Both the position numbers and the translations under genes were made by a program. Under the pieces are notes generated by a model. The model searched no databases, was not told the origin of the DNA, and worked only from the letters and a program-made list of their open reading frames with translations. A stretch of DNA of 64,000 nt, taken from Chitinophaga fulva. Its GTDB lineage: Bacteria; Bacteroidota; Bacteroidia; Chitinophagales; Chitinophagaceae. Location: NCBI RefSeq assembly GCF_012927205.1, contig NZ_JABBGC010000001.1, positions 558,001 to 622,000 on the forward strand, read 5' to 3'. Below are positions 45,405 to 54,398 of the stretch, one piece after another; within the stretch, counting starts at the first letter, position 1; each line of letters starts with the position of its first letter.

Positions 45405-46415
45405 ATGTCTACAGCCAATACAGAAAAACTGAAGGCGTTACGCCTTACAATGGATAAGATTGAGAAAGATTTCGGTAAGGGATCTGTGATGATGATGGGC
45501 GAAAAAGCAGAAGCTCCAATGGAAGTAATTTCTTCCGGTTCACTGGGGCTTGATATCGCACTGGGCATTGGCGGTTTTCCGAAAGGAAGGATTATTGAGA
45601 TCTATGGTCCTGAATCTTCTGGTAAAACTACCGTAGCGATCCATACGATTGCTGAAGCACAGAAAAAAGGTGGTATTTGCGCCATTGTGGATGCGGAGCA
45701 CGCCTTTGACAGCAGCTATGCCCGCAGGCTGGGTGTGGATGTGGATTCTCTCCTGATTTCACAGCCCGACCATGGTGAGCAGGCGCTGGAAATTGCGGAC
45801 CGTCTGATTTTATCCGGGGCAGTAGACGTAGTGGTGATTGACTCTGTAGCCGCACTGGTACCGAAGAGCGAGCTGGAAGGTGAAATGGGTGAAAGCAAAA
45901 TGGGCCTGCAGGCACGTTTGATGTCCCAGGCACTGCGTAAGCTGACAGCCACCATCGCCAAAACCAACTGCTGCTGCATATTCATTAACCAGTTACGTGA
46001 AAAAATCGGTGTTATGTTTGGTAACCCGGAAACCACTACCGGTGGTAACGCACTGAAGTTCTATGCATCAGTAAGGCTGGACATCCGCCGTATGAGCCAG
46101 ATTAAAGACGGCGATGAAGCGGTAGGTAACCGTGTAAAAGTGAAAGTGGTAAAAAACAAAGTAGCACCTCCGTTCCGTCAGGCTGAATTTGATATCATCT
46201 ACGGTCAGGGTATCTCCAAAATGGGTGAGATCATCGACATGGGCGTAGAATACGGTATCATTCAGAAAAGCGGTAGCTGGTTCAGCTATGACACCAACAA
46301 ACTGGGTCAGGGCCGTGATGCGGTAAAACAATTACTGGGCGACAATCCGGAACTGTCCGCAGAAATCGAAGCAAAGATCAAACAGAAAATTGCGGAGAAA
46401 CAAGAAGAGGCTTAA
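45405..46415 (+). CDS. recA: Recombinase RecA
   Basis: 336 aa. Walker A is GPESSGKTT (about 66-74), the following block is AEHAFD, Walker B is [19 protein letters not shown] (about 140-158), and L2 is [22 protein letters not shown] (shown in part). It forms filaments on single-stranded DNA for recombination and repair. It is a single gene with its own promoter and a terminator about 94 bp downstream. The C-terminal tail is Lys/Glu-rich as usual. Confidence 0.98.
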   Translation: MSTANTEKLKALRLTMDKIEKDFGKGSVMMMGEKAEAPMEVISSGSLGLDIALGIGGFPKGRIIEIYGPESSGKTTVAIHTIAEAQKKGGICAIVDAEHAFDSSYARRLGVDVDSLLISQPDHGEQALEIADRLILSGAVDVVVIDSVAALVPKSELEGEMGESKMGLQARLMSQALRKLTATIAKTNCCCIFINQLREKIGVMFGNPETTTGGNALKFYASVRLDIRRMSQIKDGDEAVGNRVKVKVVKNKVAPPFRQAEFDIIYGQGISKMGEIIDMGVEYGIIQKSGSWFSYDTNKLGQGRDAVKQLLGDNPELSAEIEAKIKQKIAEKQEEA

Positions 46416-46508
46416 TTATTATGTAAGCCGCACAAAAGTAAATTTACTCTTTACTATACATACATAGAAGTTAGTTTTAGTTTTAGTAAGCATTGGGTTA
46501 GTATGCAC

Positions 46509-46541
46509 ATCCCTGCCTTATCCTGGGCGGGGATTTTTTTT
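46509..46541 (+). terminator. Rho-independent terminator of recA
   Basis: A 9-bp stem with one G-U pair (46509-46517 with 46526-46534) is followed by eight T. Confidence 0.85.
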
Positions 46542-46542
46542 G

Positions 46543-47004
46543 CCCGGGAATTTTGGGATCCCGGGAATCCCAGGGCTGAAGCCCTGGGCTACGGTGTTTT
46601 TCAATTTCTAACATTGCGCGATGAGCTATTTAAGCTGCGAACTATGATTCCTTTCAGCTATAATATGAGCTATCAGCTATGGTGTTATATGCTGGATTTC
46701 CGATTCCGGAGTTAAAGTTATGGGGCCTGATCTGTGAAATTTCAAGGCTTATAAGGCTTTGGGCTACAATATTTGATTTCCCTAATTTCCAGTTTTGGAG
46801 TAAACCGACGACAGCTTTAAGCCTTAAATTTTCAGCGTTAAACCGTATACCTCAATTTCTGAAATCCAGACTAAGGCTGCCCTAGGCTGTAATCTTTGAG
46901 CAGCCAGACTCTCCCGGTTAGTACCTCGATCCTCTAATTCTCCACCTTTCCCGATACTTCTGACACAACCTGATGTTTTTTTGGTCCCAGGGTTTCAGCC
47001 CTGG
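46543..47004. repeat. Repeat-rich intergenic region between recA and typA
   Basis: It contains CCCGGGA/TCCCGGG (46543-46565), a clean CCCAGGGCTGAAGCCCTGGG hairpin (46569-46588), AGCTAT-type repeats (about 46620-46682), fragments such as GGCTTTGGGCTAC and GGCTGCCCTAGGCTG, and a second CCAGGG..CCCTGG hairpin (46987-47004). It looks like a degenerate cluster of short palindromic elements. No gene was seen. Confidence 0.6.
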
Positions 47005-47011
47005 AAAAACA

Positions 47012-47041
47012 AAAGAGGCTGACCAATTGGTCAGCCTCTTT
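47012..47041 (-). terminator. Palindromic terminator of typA
   Basis: A fully palindromic 30-bp sequence (AAAGAGGCTGACC/GGTCAGCCTCTTT around AATT) is followed on the minus strand by TTGTTTTT. It lies 71 bp after typA. Confidence 0.85.
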
Positions 47042-47112
47042 ATCTCAAACATTTTTAAAACTTAGTGCTATCACTATATGAACCTGCCTTAACGGCGGGC
47101 CTTCTAATCAGA

Positions 47113-48921
47113 CTAGGCTTCAGCTTTCATGCTTTTTGCACTTCTCTTACGTTCTTCTTCGTCCAGGATGGTTTTACGCATACGGATGAAGTTAGGCGTA
47201 ACTTCGATGCACTCATCATGCTGGATGTATTCCATGCATTCTTCCAGTGTCATCAGAATTTTAGGTGCGATATTCGCAGCGCCATCGCTACCGCTGGCGC
47301 GCATGTTGGTCAGTTTCTTGCCTTCGTTCGGGTTTACCACCAGATCACCAGGTTTGTTGTTTTCACCGATGATCATGCCTTTGTACACTTCTTCTCCCGG
47401 ATCAACGAAGAAAGAACCTCTGTCCTGTAATTTATCGAGGGAGTAAGCAGTAGTGGAACCAGCTTCTTTAGCAATCAGCACACCGTTGTTACGGCCGGGG
47501 ATTGCACCTTTCCAGGCTTTGTAATCGTTGAAGCGGTGAGCCATTACAGCTTCGCCGGCAGTGGCGGTCAGCATTTGTGTACGCAGACCGATCAGACCAC
47601 GGGAAGGAATTTCAAATTCCAGGTGTTGCATTTCACCTTTAGTTTCCATGATCAGCATTTCACCTTTACGGCGGGTTACCAGGTCAATTACCTTGCTGGC
47701 GAATTCCTGTGGAACGTCTACCACCAGGGTTTCGTATGGTTCACATTTTTTACCGTCGATGTGTTTCACGATAACCTGCGGTTGACCAACAGTCAGCTCA
47801 TAACCTTCACGGCGCATAGTTTCGATCAATACGCCCAGGTGAAGGATACCACGGCCGTATACCAGGAAGCTATCTGCACTGTCTGTATCTACTACACGCA
47901 GCGCCAGGTTCTTTTCAGTTTCTTTTACCAGACGGTCACGCAGGTGGCGGGAAGTAACGAACTTACCATCTTTACCAAAGAAAGGTGAGTTGTTGATACC
48001 GAACAGCATGTTCATGGTCGGTTCGTCCACGCTGATAACTGCCAGTGCTTCCGGCGCTTCACCATCAGCGATGGTGTCACCGATATTAAAATCTTCGATA
48101 CCTACTACGGCGCAGATGTCGCCAGCCAGTACCTGAGTTACTTTTCTTTTACCTAAAGCTTCAAAGATGTACAGCTCACGTACCTTCTGTCTTTTAGCGG
48201 TACCGTCAGCCTGCATCAGGGTGATCCACTGATTTTCTTCGATGGAACCACGGGTTACTTTACCTACTGCGATACGACCAAGGAAAGAAGAGTAATCCAG
48301 GGAAGTGATCTGCAGCTGCAGGTTACCTTCAGGGATCTTAGGAGAAGGAACGTGTTCAATGATACCATCCATCAGCGGAGTGATATCAGCGCATTGCTCG
48401 AGGGAAGAGTTGAACCAGCCATTTTTACCGGAACCATAGAAGGTCGGGAAGTTCAGCTGCTCTTCAGTCGCATCGAGGTTGAAGAACAATTCAAATACAG
48501 CATCGTGTACTTCATCAGGACGGCAGTTAGCCTTGTCCACTTTGTTGATCACCACGATAGGTTTCAGGTTCAGCTGTAAAGCTTTCTGCAACACAAAGCG
48601 GGTCTGTGGCATCGGGCCTTCAAAAGCGTCAACCAGCAGGATTACACCATCTGCCATTTTCAATACGCGCTCTACCTCACCTCCAAAGTCGGCGTGGCCT
48701 GGGGTATCGATCACATTAATCTTGGTGCCTTTGTATTCAACAGAAGCGTTCTTACTGAAAATGGTAATACCACGTTCTCTTTCAAGATCGTTGCTGTCCA
48801 TGATCAGCTCGCCGGATTCCTGATTGGCCCGGAAAACGTTCGTCTGATGAAGAATTTTGTCAACCAGGGTAGTTTTACCATGGTCTACGTGTGCGATAAT
48901 TGCAATATTACGAATGTTCAT
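47113..48921 (-). CDS. typA: Translational GTPase TypA/BipA
   Basis: 602 aa. G-domain motifs: AHVDHGKTT (about 10-18), DTPGHADFGGE (about 72-82), NKVDKANCR (about 126-134). Domain II and the EF-G-like domains III and V follow, and the BipA-specific C-terminal domain includes IPGRNNGVLIAKE and the region to the Arg/Lys-rich tail. It acts on the ribosome in stress and cold adaptation and in ribosome assembly. It is a single gene with a leader of about 60 nt that contains an AGCTATAA/TTATAGCT hairpin (48936-48964). Confidence 0.96.
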   Translation of the reverse strand: MNIRNIAIIAHVDHGKTTLVDKILHQTNVFRANQESGELIMDSNDLERERGITIFSKNASVEYKGTKINVIDTPGHADFGGEVERVLKMADGVILLVDAFEGPMPQTRFVLQKALQLNLKPIVVINKVDKANCRPDEVHDAVFELFFNLDATEEQLNFPTFYGSGKNGWFNSSLEQCADITPLMDGIIEHVPSPKIPEGNLQLQITSLDYSSFLGRIAVGKVTRGSIEENQWITLMQADGTAKRQKVRELYIFEALGKRKVTQVLAGDICAVVGIEDFNIGDTIADGEAPEALAVISVDEPTMNMLFGINNSPFFGKDGKFVTSRHLRDRLVKETEKNLALRVVDTDSADSFLVYGRGILHLGVLIETMRREGYELTVGQPQVIVKHIDGKKCEPYETLVVDVPQEFASKVIDLVTRRKGEMLIMETKGEMQHLEFEIPSRGLIGLRTQMLTATAGEAVMAHRFNDYKAWKGAIPGRNNGVLIAKEAGSTTAYSLDKLQDRGSFFVDPGEEVYKGMIIGENNKPGDLVVNPNEGKKLTNMRASGSDGAANIAPKILMTLEECMEYIQHDECIEVTPNFIRMRKTILDEEERKRSAKSMKAEA

Positions 48922-48985
48922 ATACTTAATTCTTTAGCTATAAGCAGCTTGTAAGATTATAGCTCATAGCTGCAAAAATGAGGCG

Positions 48986-48993
48986 CAAAGGTA
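48986..48993 (-). promoter_or_regulatory. -7 element before typA
   Basis: On the minus strand TACCTTTG fits TAnnTTTG, 64 bp before the typA start codon. Confidence 0.5.
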
Positions 48994-49196
48994 CGAAAAC
49001 CTGACGAGAATGAAGGATTCGTGCTTTAAATAAATGTAACCATTTAGTCACTTGTACAAATACCCTCACAACAAATTCATTATCAACAAATTATAGCCTT
49101 TCATATTTTACCATGACGGAAACCTTCCTTAGCAGGCACATCCCGCCACCTTTATGGCGGGAGATTTGATTTCCCTCCCGATATAAATCTACCTGC

Positions 49197-50198
49197 ATGA
49201 AACGTACCCTTTTCCTTTTGTTGCTGGCCTGTTGCTGCTTCCACCTCTCACCACTGAATGCACAAACAATTGTTAAACAAGACATTATGTTATCAACCTA
49301 CAAATACCCCTACCCCGTCCATTATTTTAAATTCCAGGCCCAGGGCCAACCCCTCATCATGGCTTATATGGATGTACAGCCTTCCCGTCCCAACGGTCAA
49401 ACAGCAGTACTCCTGCATGGCAAAAACTTCTGTGGCGCCTACTGGGACAGCACCGCAGCCAGCCTCGCCAACAGCGGTTTCCGTGTCATCATCCCCGACC
49501 AGATAGGCTTTGGCAAGTCATCCAAACCAGCACACCTGCAATACAGCTTTCAGTTTTTAGCACAAAACACCAAAGCCTTGCTGGACACCCTCGATATCCA
49601 CAAAGCCGCCATCCTCGGGCATTCTATGGGAGGAATGCTCGCTGCCCGCTTTGCCCTTATGTATCCCGGCATCACCACCAAACTTATCCTGGAAAACCCC
49701 ATCGGACTGGAAGACTGGAAAGTGGTGGTTCCGTACCAATCTGTGGATAAATGGTATCACTCTGAGCTGAAACAGACCTACGATAAAATCAAACAATATC
49801 AACTGGATAATTATTACGCCGGACAATGGAAACCGGCATACGATAAATGGGCATCCCTCCAGGCCAGCTGGATTCAAAGCCCTGATTACGCGCAGGTAGC
49901 CTGGAATTCGGCCCTCACTTACGATATGATTTTCACCCAGCCGGTATACTATGAATTCCCTAACATTCAGGCCCCTACCCTGCTGATTATTGGTCAACGT
50001 GACCGTACCGCATTGGGAAAAGCCAATGTACCTCCCGACATCCGTAAAACACTGGGCAATTATCCCGAACTGGGAAAAGATGCAGCCAAACGCATTCCCC
50101 ATGCCACCCTGATACCTATTGAGGGTGTTGGTCACCTGCCTCACATAGAGGCCTATACGAAATTCATCACGCCGCTGCTGGACTTTCTATTGCATTAA
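49197..50198 (+). CDS. Secreted alpha/beta hydrolase
   Basis: 333 aa with a signal peptide ending LNAQ (residue 23). HGKNFCGAYWD is the oxyanion loop (about 93-103). The nucleophile Ser is in GHSMGGMLAA (about 141-150), the acid is Asp in IGQRDRTA, and the His is in EGVGHLPHIE (about 309-318). The triad is complete. Substrates of such periplasmic hydrolases (esters, amides, epoxides) cannot be predicted from the sequence. It stands alone, divergent from typA and convergent with the patatin gene. Confidence 0.9.
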   Translation: MKRTLFLLLLACCCFHLSPLNAQTIVKQDIMLSTYKYPYPVHYFKFQAQGQPLIMAYMDVQPSRPNGQTAVLLHGKNFCGAYWDSTAASLANSGFRVIIPDQIGFGKSSKPAHLQYSFQFLAQNTKALLDTLDIHKAAILGHSMGGMLAARFALMYPGITTKLILENPIGLEDWKVVVPYQSVDKWYHSELKQTYDKIKQYQLDNYYAGQWKPAYDKWASLQASWIQSPDYAQVAWNSALTYDMIFTQPVYYEFPNIQAPTLLIIGQRDRTALGKANVPPDIRKTLGNYPELGKDAAKRIPHATLIPIEGVGHLPHIEAYTKFITPLLDFLLH

Positions 50199-50255
50199 AA
50201 AGGAAATCTGCCGGCCAATCGAATGTTAGCCAGGCGCAGAAGGAAAATAAGCAGG

Positions 50256-52487
50256 CTACTCTTCCATCAGCTTAACGACAAAATCCAGCGCACTCTGGTT
50301 CGCCGGATTATCAAGCGCATGAGCAATATCCAGCTTCTCACGGGAAGTGAGATGCCAGGATAATGCTGCCCCTTTGTCTTGCTTCTGAGGTACATACTGG
50401 AAAATGATGCGGTGAAATTTATCAGGGAAATATCCCTCCATGAAATTGACCAGGTCATCCTGATCAAAATCCTGCATGGCGCTCCAGTGCTGCTGCATGG
50501 TAAACAATGGCTCAAACAGCAGGTCGCTGAGATCTTTGGTTTTCTTGATCGGGGTAATATCATTCTTGCGGGTATCCCTGATCTGTATATACACTACCCC
50601 GCTGGTATTTTCATTGATCCACTTACTGAAAGTATAGAGATAACGCAGCGTTGTCTGTTGGCCGAAATTATCCCTGATGCCGGCATCCATCACATCTACA
50701 ATGGGATTGCTGGGCAGGAAGGTGTTAGGCAACACATAAGGGAAAGTAGCACACATCCGGATGGCGCTGGTCACCCGCAGGTCCATCGCATTCTGATTGG
50801 CATAGTATTGTGCAAAATCTACTCCATCAATATCCCGCACCTGCCTCGTGGGATACAGGTACTGCGGACTGCACAGATAACTGACCGGCTGCGGCGAAAT
50901 CATCAACCGGCGCCCGTCTGCATTGATAGTGGCGTTCCAGATCAGCATCGGAATTTCTGCATTTTGCTCCGGTGCTTTGTAATCTCTCAATATCTTATTC
51001 AGGGTATTATCGGTGTTCTGGTTCAACTGCATCTCGAAGGCATAACCGCGGTCTTTTGCATACCGCTTGTTATCCATCGTAAATGTGCGCCAGGGGGTGA
51101 TAAAATCATTCACCGCCATCGCACTGAACACGGAATTCAGCAAGTCTCTCGAAACACGCTCTGTATAGATACTGTCTGTTAACCGGATGGGCTTCCCCAT
51201 TAGCTGCTGATAATACAGTTCCCGGAAATAGCTGGCGCCCAACATGCCGCCGGACGCGCCGGTCATCAGCACCGTGTTTTTCATTAACTGGCCGTGCAAA
51301 AGACTGTCCAATCGTTGTAACACATGCAACGACCAGGTAGCGGAACGGCTGCCGCCGCCGCTGAAGTTCATGACGATCAGGCGTGGCTTCTTATTTGCCG
51401 GGAAATGACTACGCCACTTCTTCAGAATTTCGAGGGATTGTATCCTGTCTGCTTCGTACCGCTCGCGGGTAAAGAAACGCTGCAATGCCTCGACGCTATA
51501 TTCCGGTCGCGCCTTTTTCTGTTGGTAATCAAGCCCGTACGCCTTATTTCTGTTGTCTACCCAATTGTGCTCCACCATCCAGTTGAGCCCAAACAACAGC
51601 ACCAGCACCACCGGGATAGACCATGTCTGCAACAGGTAAGAATAGGCGCCTGCCACTCCGATCAGGAATGCGAAAAAGATCAACACACTGGCGCCGGCAG
51701 GAATCCTGAATACTTCATAATCCATCATATAGGCCAGTATCATCAAAAAAATCAGGGCACAGCCCACGGTGATCATCGCGGCAAAGTGATGTTGTTTGAG
51801 GATGCTGTCGAGATAGTGTTTATTGTAGTGGTCTACATTTCTTGCCCGGCGGATTTTCCAGGGCGTAGAGAAATAGTTGTGGACCGGCAGTGCATTCTCG
51901 TCAGGTTCCTGCGTGGGTTTGAGGATTACCCGCAGGAAATTACGCGGGTTGCCAAAACGTTTCTCCAGTCTCCGGCCGATGTTTTTATCAGCATTAAAAA
52001 AGTAAAAGAACCCAAAAAATACGATAAACAGCGCACCGCAGATAAACCCTTCTCCCAGCAGGAGAATGTCGGGAATGGAGCTCAATTGTTCATATCGCTG
52101 GTATTGCCATCCGCGATAAATCAGGCAGATAAAAAAAGCCAGCGGAATGAGCGAATTATTGAGGCAGTAACGGAAGAAAGGCTGAGAAGTGGTGGCCAGG
52201 AACTTAAAGCGGCCGGTATGCAGGATGAAGGTAGTGATCTGCCAGCTCATGATAAACATGCCGGTGGCCAGTCCAAGAATCGCCGTACTATAGAAATTCA
52301 CCTTCCCCAGGTATTCCGGCGCCAAAAAGAGCGCGTCTCCGCCAAATACCTTGGCAAATCCGCCATTGATCGTGCTAAAAAGAATTACCCAGAAGATGAG
52401 CAACACCTGATATTTCCTGAAATGCAGCAGGAGCAACTGAACAGGGAAAGAATAGTACGTTTTTATTAGGAATAGCTTCACCTTCAT
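50256..52487 (-). CDS. Membrane protein with C-terminal patatin-like phospholipase domain
   Basis: 743 aa. The N-terminal ~330 residues hold about seven hydrophobic segments in two groups (about 25-170 and about 235-305). The C-terminal ~380 residues are a patatin-type lipase: oxyanion motif NFSGGGSRSATW (about 375-386), nucleophile Ser412 in TGASGGMLGA, and the dyad Asp601 in VMDAGIRDNFG. Patatins cleave acyl chains from phospholipids. The membrane anchor would hold this one at the inner membrane with access to lipids on one side. The gene has a perfect 13-bp tandem repeat just before its start. Confidence 0.87.
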   Translation of the reverse strand: MKVKLFLIKTYYSFPVQLLLLHFRKYQVLLIFWVILFSTINGGFAKVFGGDALFLAPEYLGKVNFYSTAILGLATGMFIMSWQITTFILHTGRFKFLATTSQPFFRYCLNNSLIPLAFFICLIYRGWQYQRYEQLSSIPDILLLGEGFICGALFIVFFGFFYFFNADKNIGRRLEKRFGNPRNFLRVILKPTQEPDENALPVHNYFSTPWKIRRARNVDHYNKHYLDSILKQHHFAAMITVGCALIFLMILAYMMDYEVFRIPAGASVLIFFAFLIGVAGAYSYLLQTWSIPVVLVLLFGLNWMVEHNWVDNRNKAYGLDYQQKKARPEYSVEALQRFFTRERYEADRIQSLEILKKWRSHFPANKKPRLIVMNFSGGGSRSATWSLHVLQRLDSLLHGQLMKNTVLMTGASGGMLGASYFRELYYQQLMGKPIRLTDSIYTERVSRDLLNSVFSAMAVNDFITPWRTFTMDNKRYAKDRGYAFEMQLNQNTDNTLNKILRDYKAPEQNAEIPMLIWNATINADGRRLMISPQPVSYLCSPQYLYPTRQVRDIDGVDFAQYYANQNAMDLRVTSAIRMCATFPYVLPNTFLPSNPIVDVMDAGIRDNFGQQTTLRYLYTFSKWINENTSGVVYIQIRDTRKNDITPIKKTKDLSDLLFEPLFTMQQHWSAMQDFDQDDLVNFMEGYFPDKFHRIIFQYVPQKQDKGAALSWHLTSREKLDIAHALDNPANQSALDFVVKLMEE

Positions 52488-52492
52488 CAGAC

Positions 52493-52518
52493 CGATAATT
52501 ACTAACGATAATTACTAA
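52493..52518. repeat. Perfect tandem duplication of 13 bp before the patatin gene
   Basis: CGATAATTACTAA occurs twice in direct contact, 5-31 bp upstream of the start codon at 52487 (minus strand). Confidence 0.8.
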
Positions 52519-52550
52519 TAAACCTACGTAAAAAATCAGTAATAATAAAT

Positions 52551-52579
52551 AAGGGGCTCACGCAATGCATGAACCCCTT
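52551..52579 (-). terminator. Probable terminator of ctaA
   Basis: AAGGGGCTCA/TGAACCCCTT (one mismatch) forms a stem, with a T-rich run on the minus strand, 21 bp after the ctaA stop codon. Confidence 0.65.
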
Positions 52580-52600
52580 GTCTATTATTGGTAGTCGTAA

Positions 52601-53647
52601 TTAATCTTGTGGCGCCCTGCTGAGGTACAGTGTCCATACCAGCGAAAGCAGCAACAGCATACCTACACACTGGTGAAGGATACCATAGGTGATCGGTATT
52701 TTCACCTGGCTATTGAGCAACGTGAGTACGCCCAGCAGCACCTGCAGCAATACCAGCAGCAGCGGCAGGTAACGAATAGCATGCAGCAGGCTGTTGGCAG
52801 GCGTTTGTGCTGATTTCCACCACCATACGGCGATCAGGATGGTAATCAGGTATGCCAGTCCGCGGTGTATAAACTGAATTGTTATGGCATTATGAACAAT
52901 ATCTGTCAGAAAGCCGCCCTGGGAAAACATGCCCGCAGGTACCCAGGCGCCGTTGATATCTGGCCAGGTATTGGCTACCAGTGCGGCATGCAGGCCTGCC
53001 ATAAAAGCGCCATACACCAGCTGTACGGTCACAAGGGCCAGCAACCAGACGTTTAACCGCTTCAGGGAAGGGACCTTGAGGATTTCCTTACCGGGAATGC
53101 TGGTTTTCAAGGCAAACCAGAAGAGATAGCACAGCAGCACCAGCGCCGACATAAAGTGTATGGCCAGCCGGATATGGCTTACATAAAGGTTTTCGTCGTT
53201 CAGGCCGCTTTTTACCATGATCCAGCCGATAAGTCCCTGCAGGCCTCCCAGCACAAACAGCACAATCATCGGGTTGATCATCTCTTTTCTGATCTTGTTC
53301 TTGGCAAGGAAATAAATGAACGGTATAATGAATACCACACCGATCAAACGTGCCCAGTCACGGTGCAGCCATTCCCAGAAATAGATGAATTTAAAATCTG
53401 ATAAGGTGAAATGGCTGTTGACATATTTATATTGTGCAATCTGCTTATATCCGTCAAAGGCTTTTTGCCAGGCCGCCTCATTCATTGGTGGGAAAGCGCC
53501 CAACAGCGGTTGCCACTCTGTAATCGACAGGCCGGAGCCGGTTAACCGGGTCAGCCCTCCCAATAATACCTGGATTACCAGCATGCCCACTCCTATATAC
53601 AGCCAGATGGCTACCGGACGGTTGTTCTTGATATCTACTGTTTCCAT
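52601..53647 (-). CDS. ctaA: Haem A synthase (COX15/CtaA family)
   Basis: 348 aa with eight membrane segments in two homologous halves. Haem-ligand histidines appear in WEWLHRDWARLIG, SHIRLAIHFMSAL, QFIHRGLAYLI and ILHQCVGMLLL. The GGLTRLTGSGLSITEW motif near residue 30 is the COX15 signature; the length fits the eukaryote/proteobacteria-like type. It oxidises haem O to haem A for aa3-type cytochrome c oxidase at the inner membrane. Single gene. Confidence 0.94.
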   Translation of the reverse strand: METVDIKNNRPVAIWLYIGVGMLVIQVLLGGLTRLTGSGLSITEWQPLLGAFPPMNEAAWQKAFDGYKQIAQYKYVNSHFTLSDFKFIYFWEWLHRDWARLIGVVFIIPFIYFLAKNKIRKEMINPMIVLFVLGGLQGLIGWIMVKSGLNDENLYVSHIRLAIHFMSALVLLCYLFWFALKTSIPGKEILKVPSLKRLNVWLLALVTVQLVYGAFMAGLHAALVANTWPDINGAWVPAGMFSQGGFLTDIVHNAITIQFIHRGLAYLITILIAVWWWKSAQTPANSLLHAIRYLPLLLVLLQVLLGVLTLLNSQVKIPITYGILHQCVGMLLLLSLVWTLYLSRAPQD

Positions 53648-53655
53648 AAACGCTG

Positions 53656-53663
53656 CAAAAATA
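53656..53663 (-). promoter_or_regulatory. -7 element immediately before ctaA
   Basis: On the minus strand TATTTTTG fits TAnnTTTG and ends 8 bp before the start codon, so the leader would be absent or very short. Confidence 0.5.
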
Positions 53664-53824
53664 GTGAATTAGGGCTCCCGAAATACTCACATTCTTTTAA
53701 CAATCGCGTAATGTTCTGTTAACGCTGGTGTCGGAGCTTTGCATTGAAAATTAAACGGCATTAATTGTATTAGCTAATACTGCCCAAACAAGTAAAAAAG
53801 ACAACACATTAAAAAAATAATGTC

Positions 53825-54274
53825 ATGAAACACTTTTGTTTTGTTTTAGTACCCAAAGTAACGATGATTGTATTAGCCACTATCCTCATTCCCTTTGTAA
53901 CCATGCATGCACAGGAAAGATCTTTCGCTTACAACAACACCCGGTTTGTTGCAGAGCAGCCTTCATCCGGCATCAAAAAGGATTTGGAAGTGGAAATCAG
54001 CCAGCCTGAAAAAGAAACGCTGAACTTCACACTGGCGGTGATCAATCCGGAAAACGAAAAGTTGACACTTTACATCAAAGATAGCTACAACAACACCCTT
54101 CACCGGGAAGTATTACCTGCAACTGTTAAATTTGAAGCCCGCTACAATCTGCAATCCCTCGAAGATGGCCAGTACATCTTTGAAATCAGAAGCGGCAAAA
54201 ACAAAGTAGCAGAAAAAGCCATCGGCATCAAAACTCAGACCATGGTTAGCAGGCTCGTTTCCGTAGAAAAATAA
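53825..54274 (+). CDS. Small secreted protein of unknown function
   Basis: 149 aa. A hydrophobic signal peptide ends at MHAQ (about residue 31). The mature part, about 118 residues, is beta-rich and Ig-like, with LEVEISQPEKETLNFTLAV, LTLYIKDSYNN and YNLQSLEDGQYIFEIRSG, resembling a single FlgD-like or sorting-type Ig module, but no catalytic residues and no clear T9SS sorting signal are visible. It is not recognised as a named family. It is a single gene ending in a strong terminator. Confidence 0.7.
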   Translation: MKHFCFVLVPKVTMIVLATILIPFVTMHAQERSFAYNNTRFVAEQPSSGIKKDLEVEISQPEKETLNFTLAVINPENEKLTLYIKDSYNNTLHREVLPATVKFEARYNLQSLEDGQYIFEIRSGKNKVAEKAIGIKTQTMVSRLVSVEK

Positions 54275-54313
54275 TACTGCATATTACTTTCTGATTTGGT
54301 TAATTGGTTATTT

Positions 54314-54357
54314 AAAATGCGAAGGAGATTATCGTCTGATAATCTCCTTCGCATTTT
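54314..54357. terminator. Strong bidirectional hairpin terminator
   Basis: A perfect 20-bp stem (54314-54333 with 54338-54357) and GTCT loop are located between convergent genes. Its flanks (about 54290-54313 and 54358-54390) add a looser inverted repeat related to that at 24081-24207. Confidence 0.88.
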
Positions 54358-54398
54358 AGCAATATCAAAATAACCTAAATTCCAAAATCCCCAAATGA

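Noticed and set aside
46503..46885. Two short plus-strand frames after recA (about 70 codons)
   Set aside because: They run through terminator and palindrome repeats and have no protein-like pattern.
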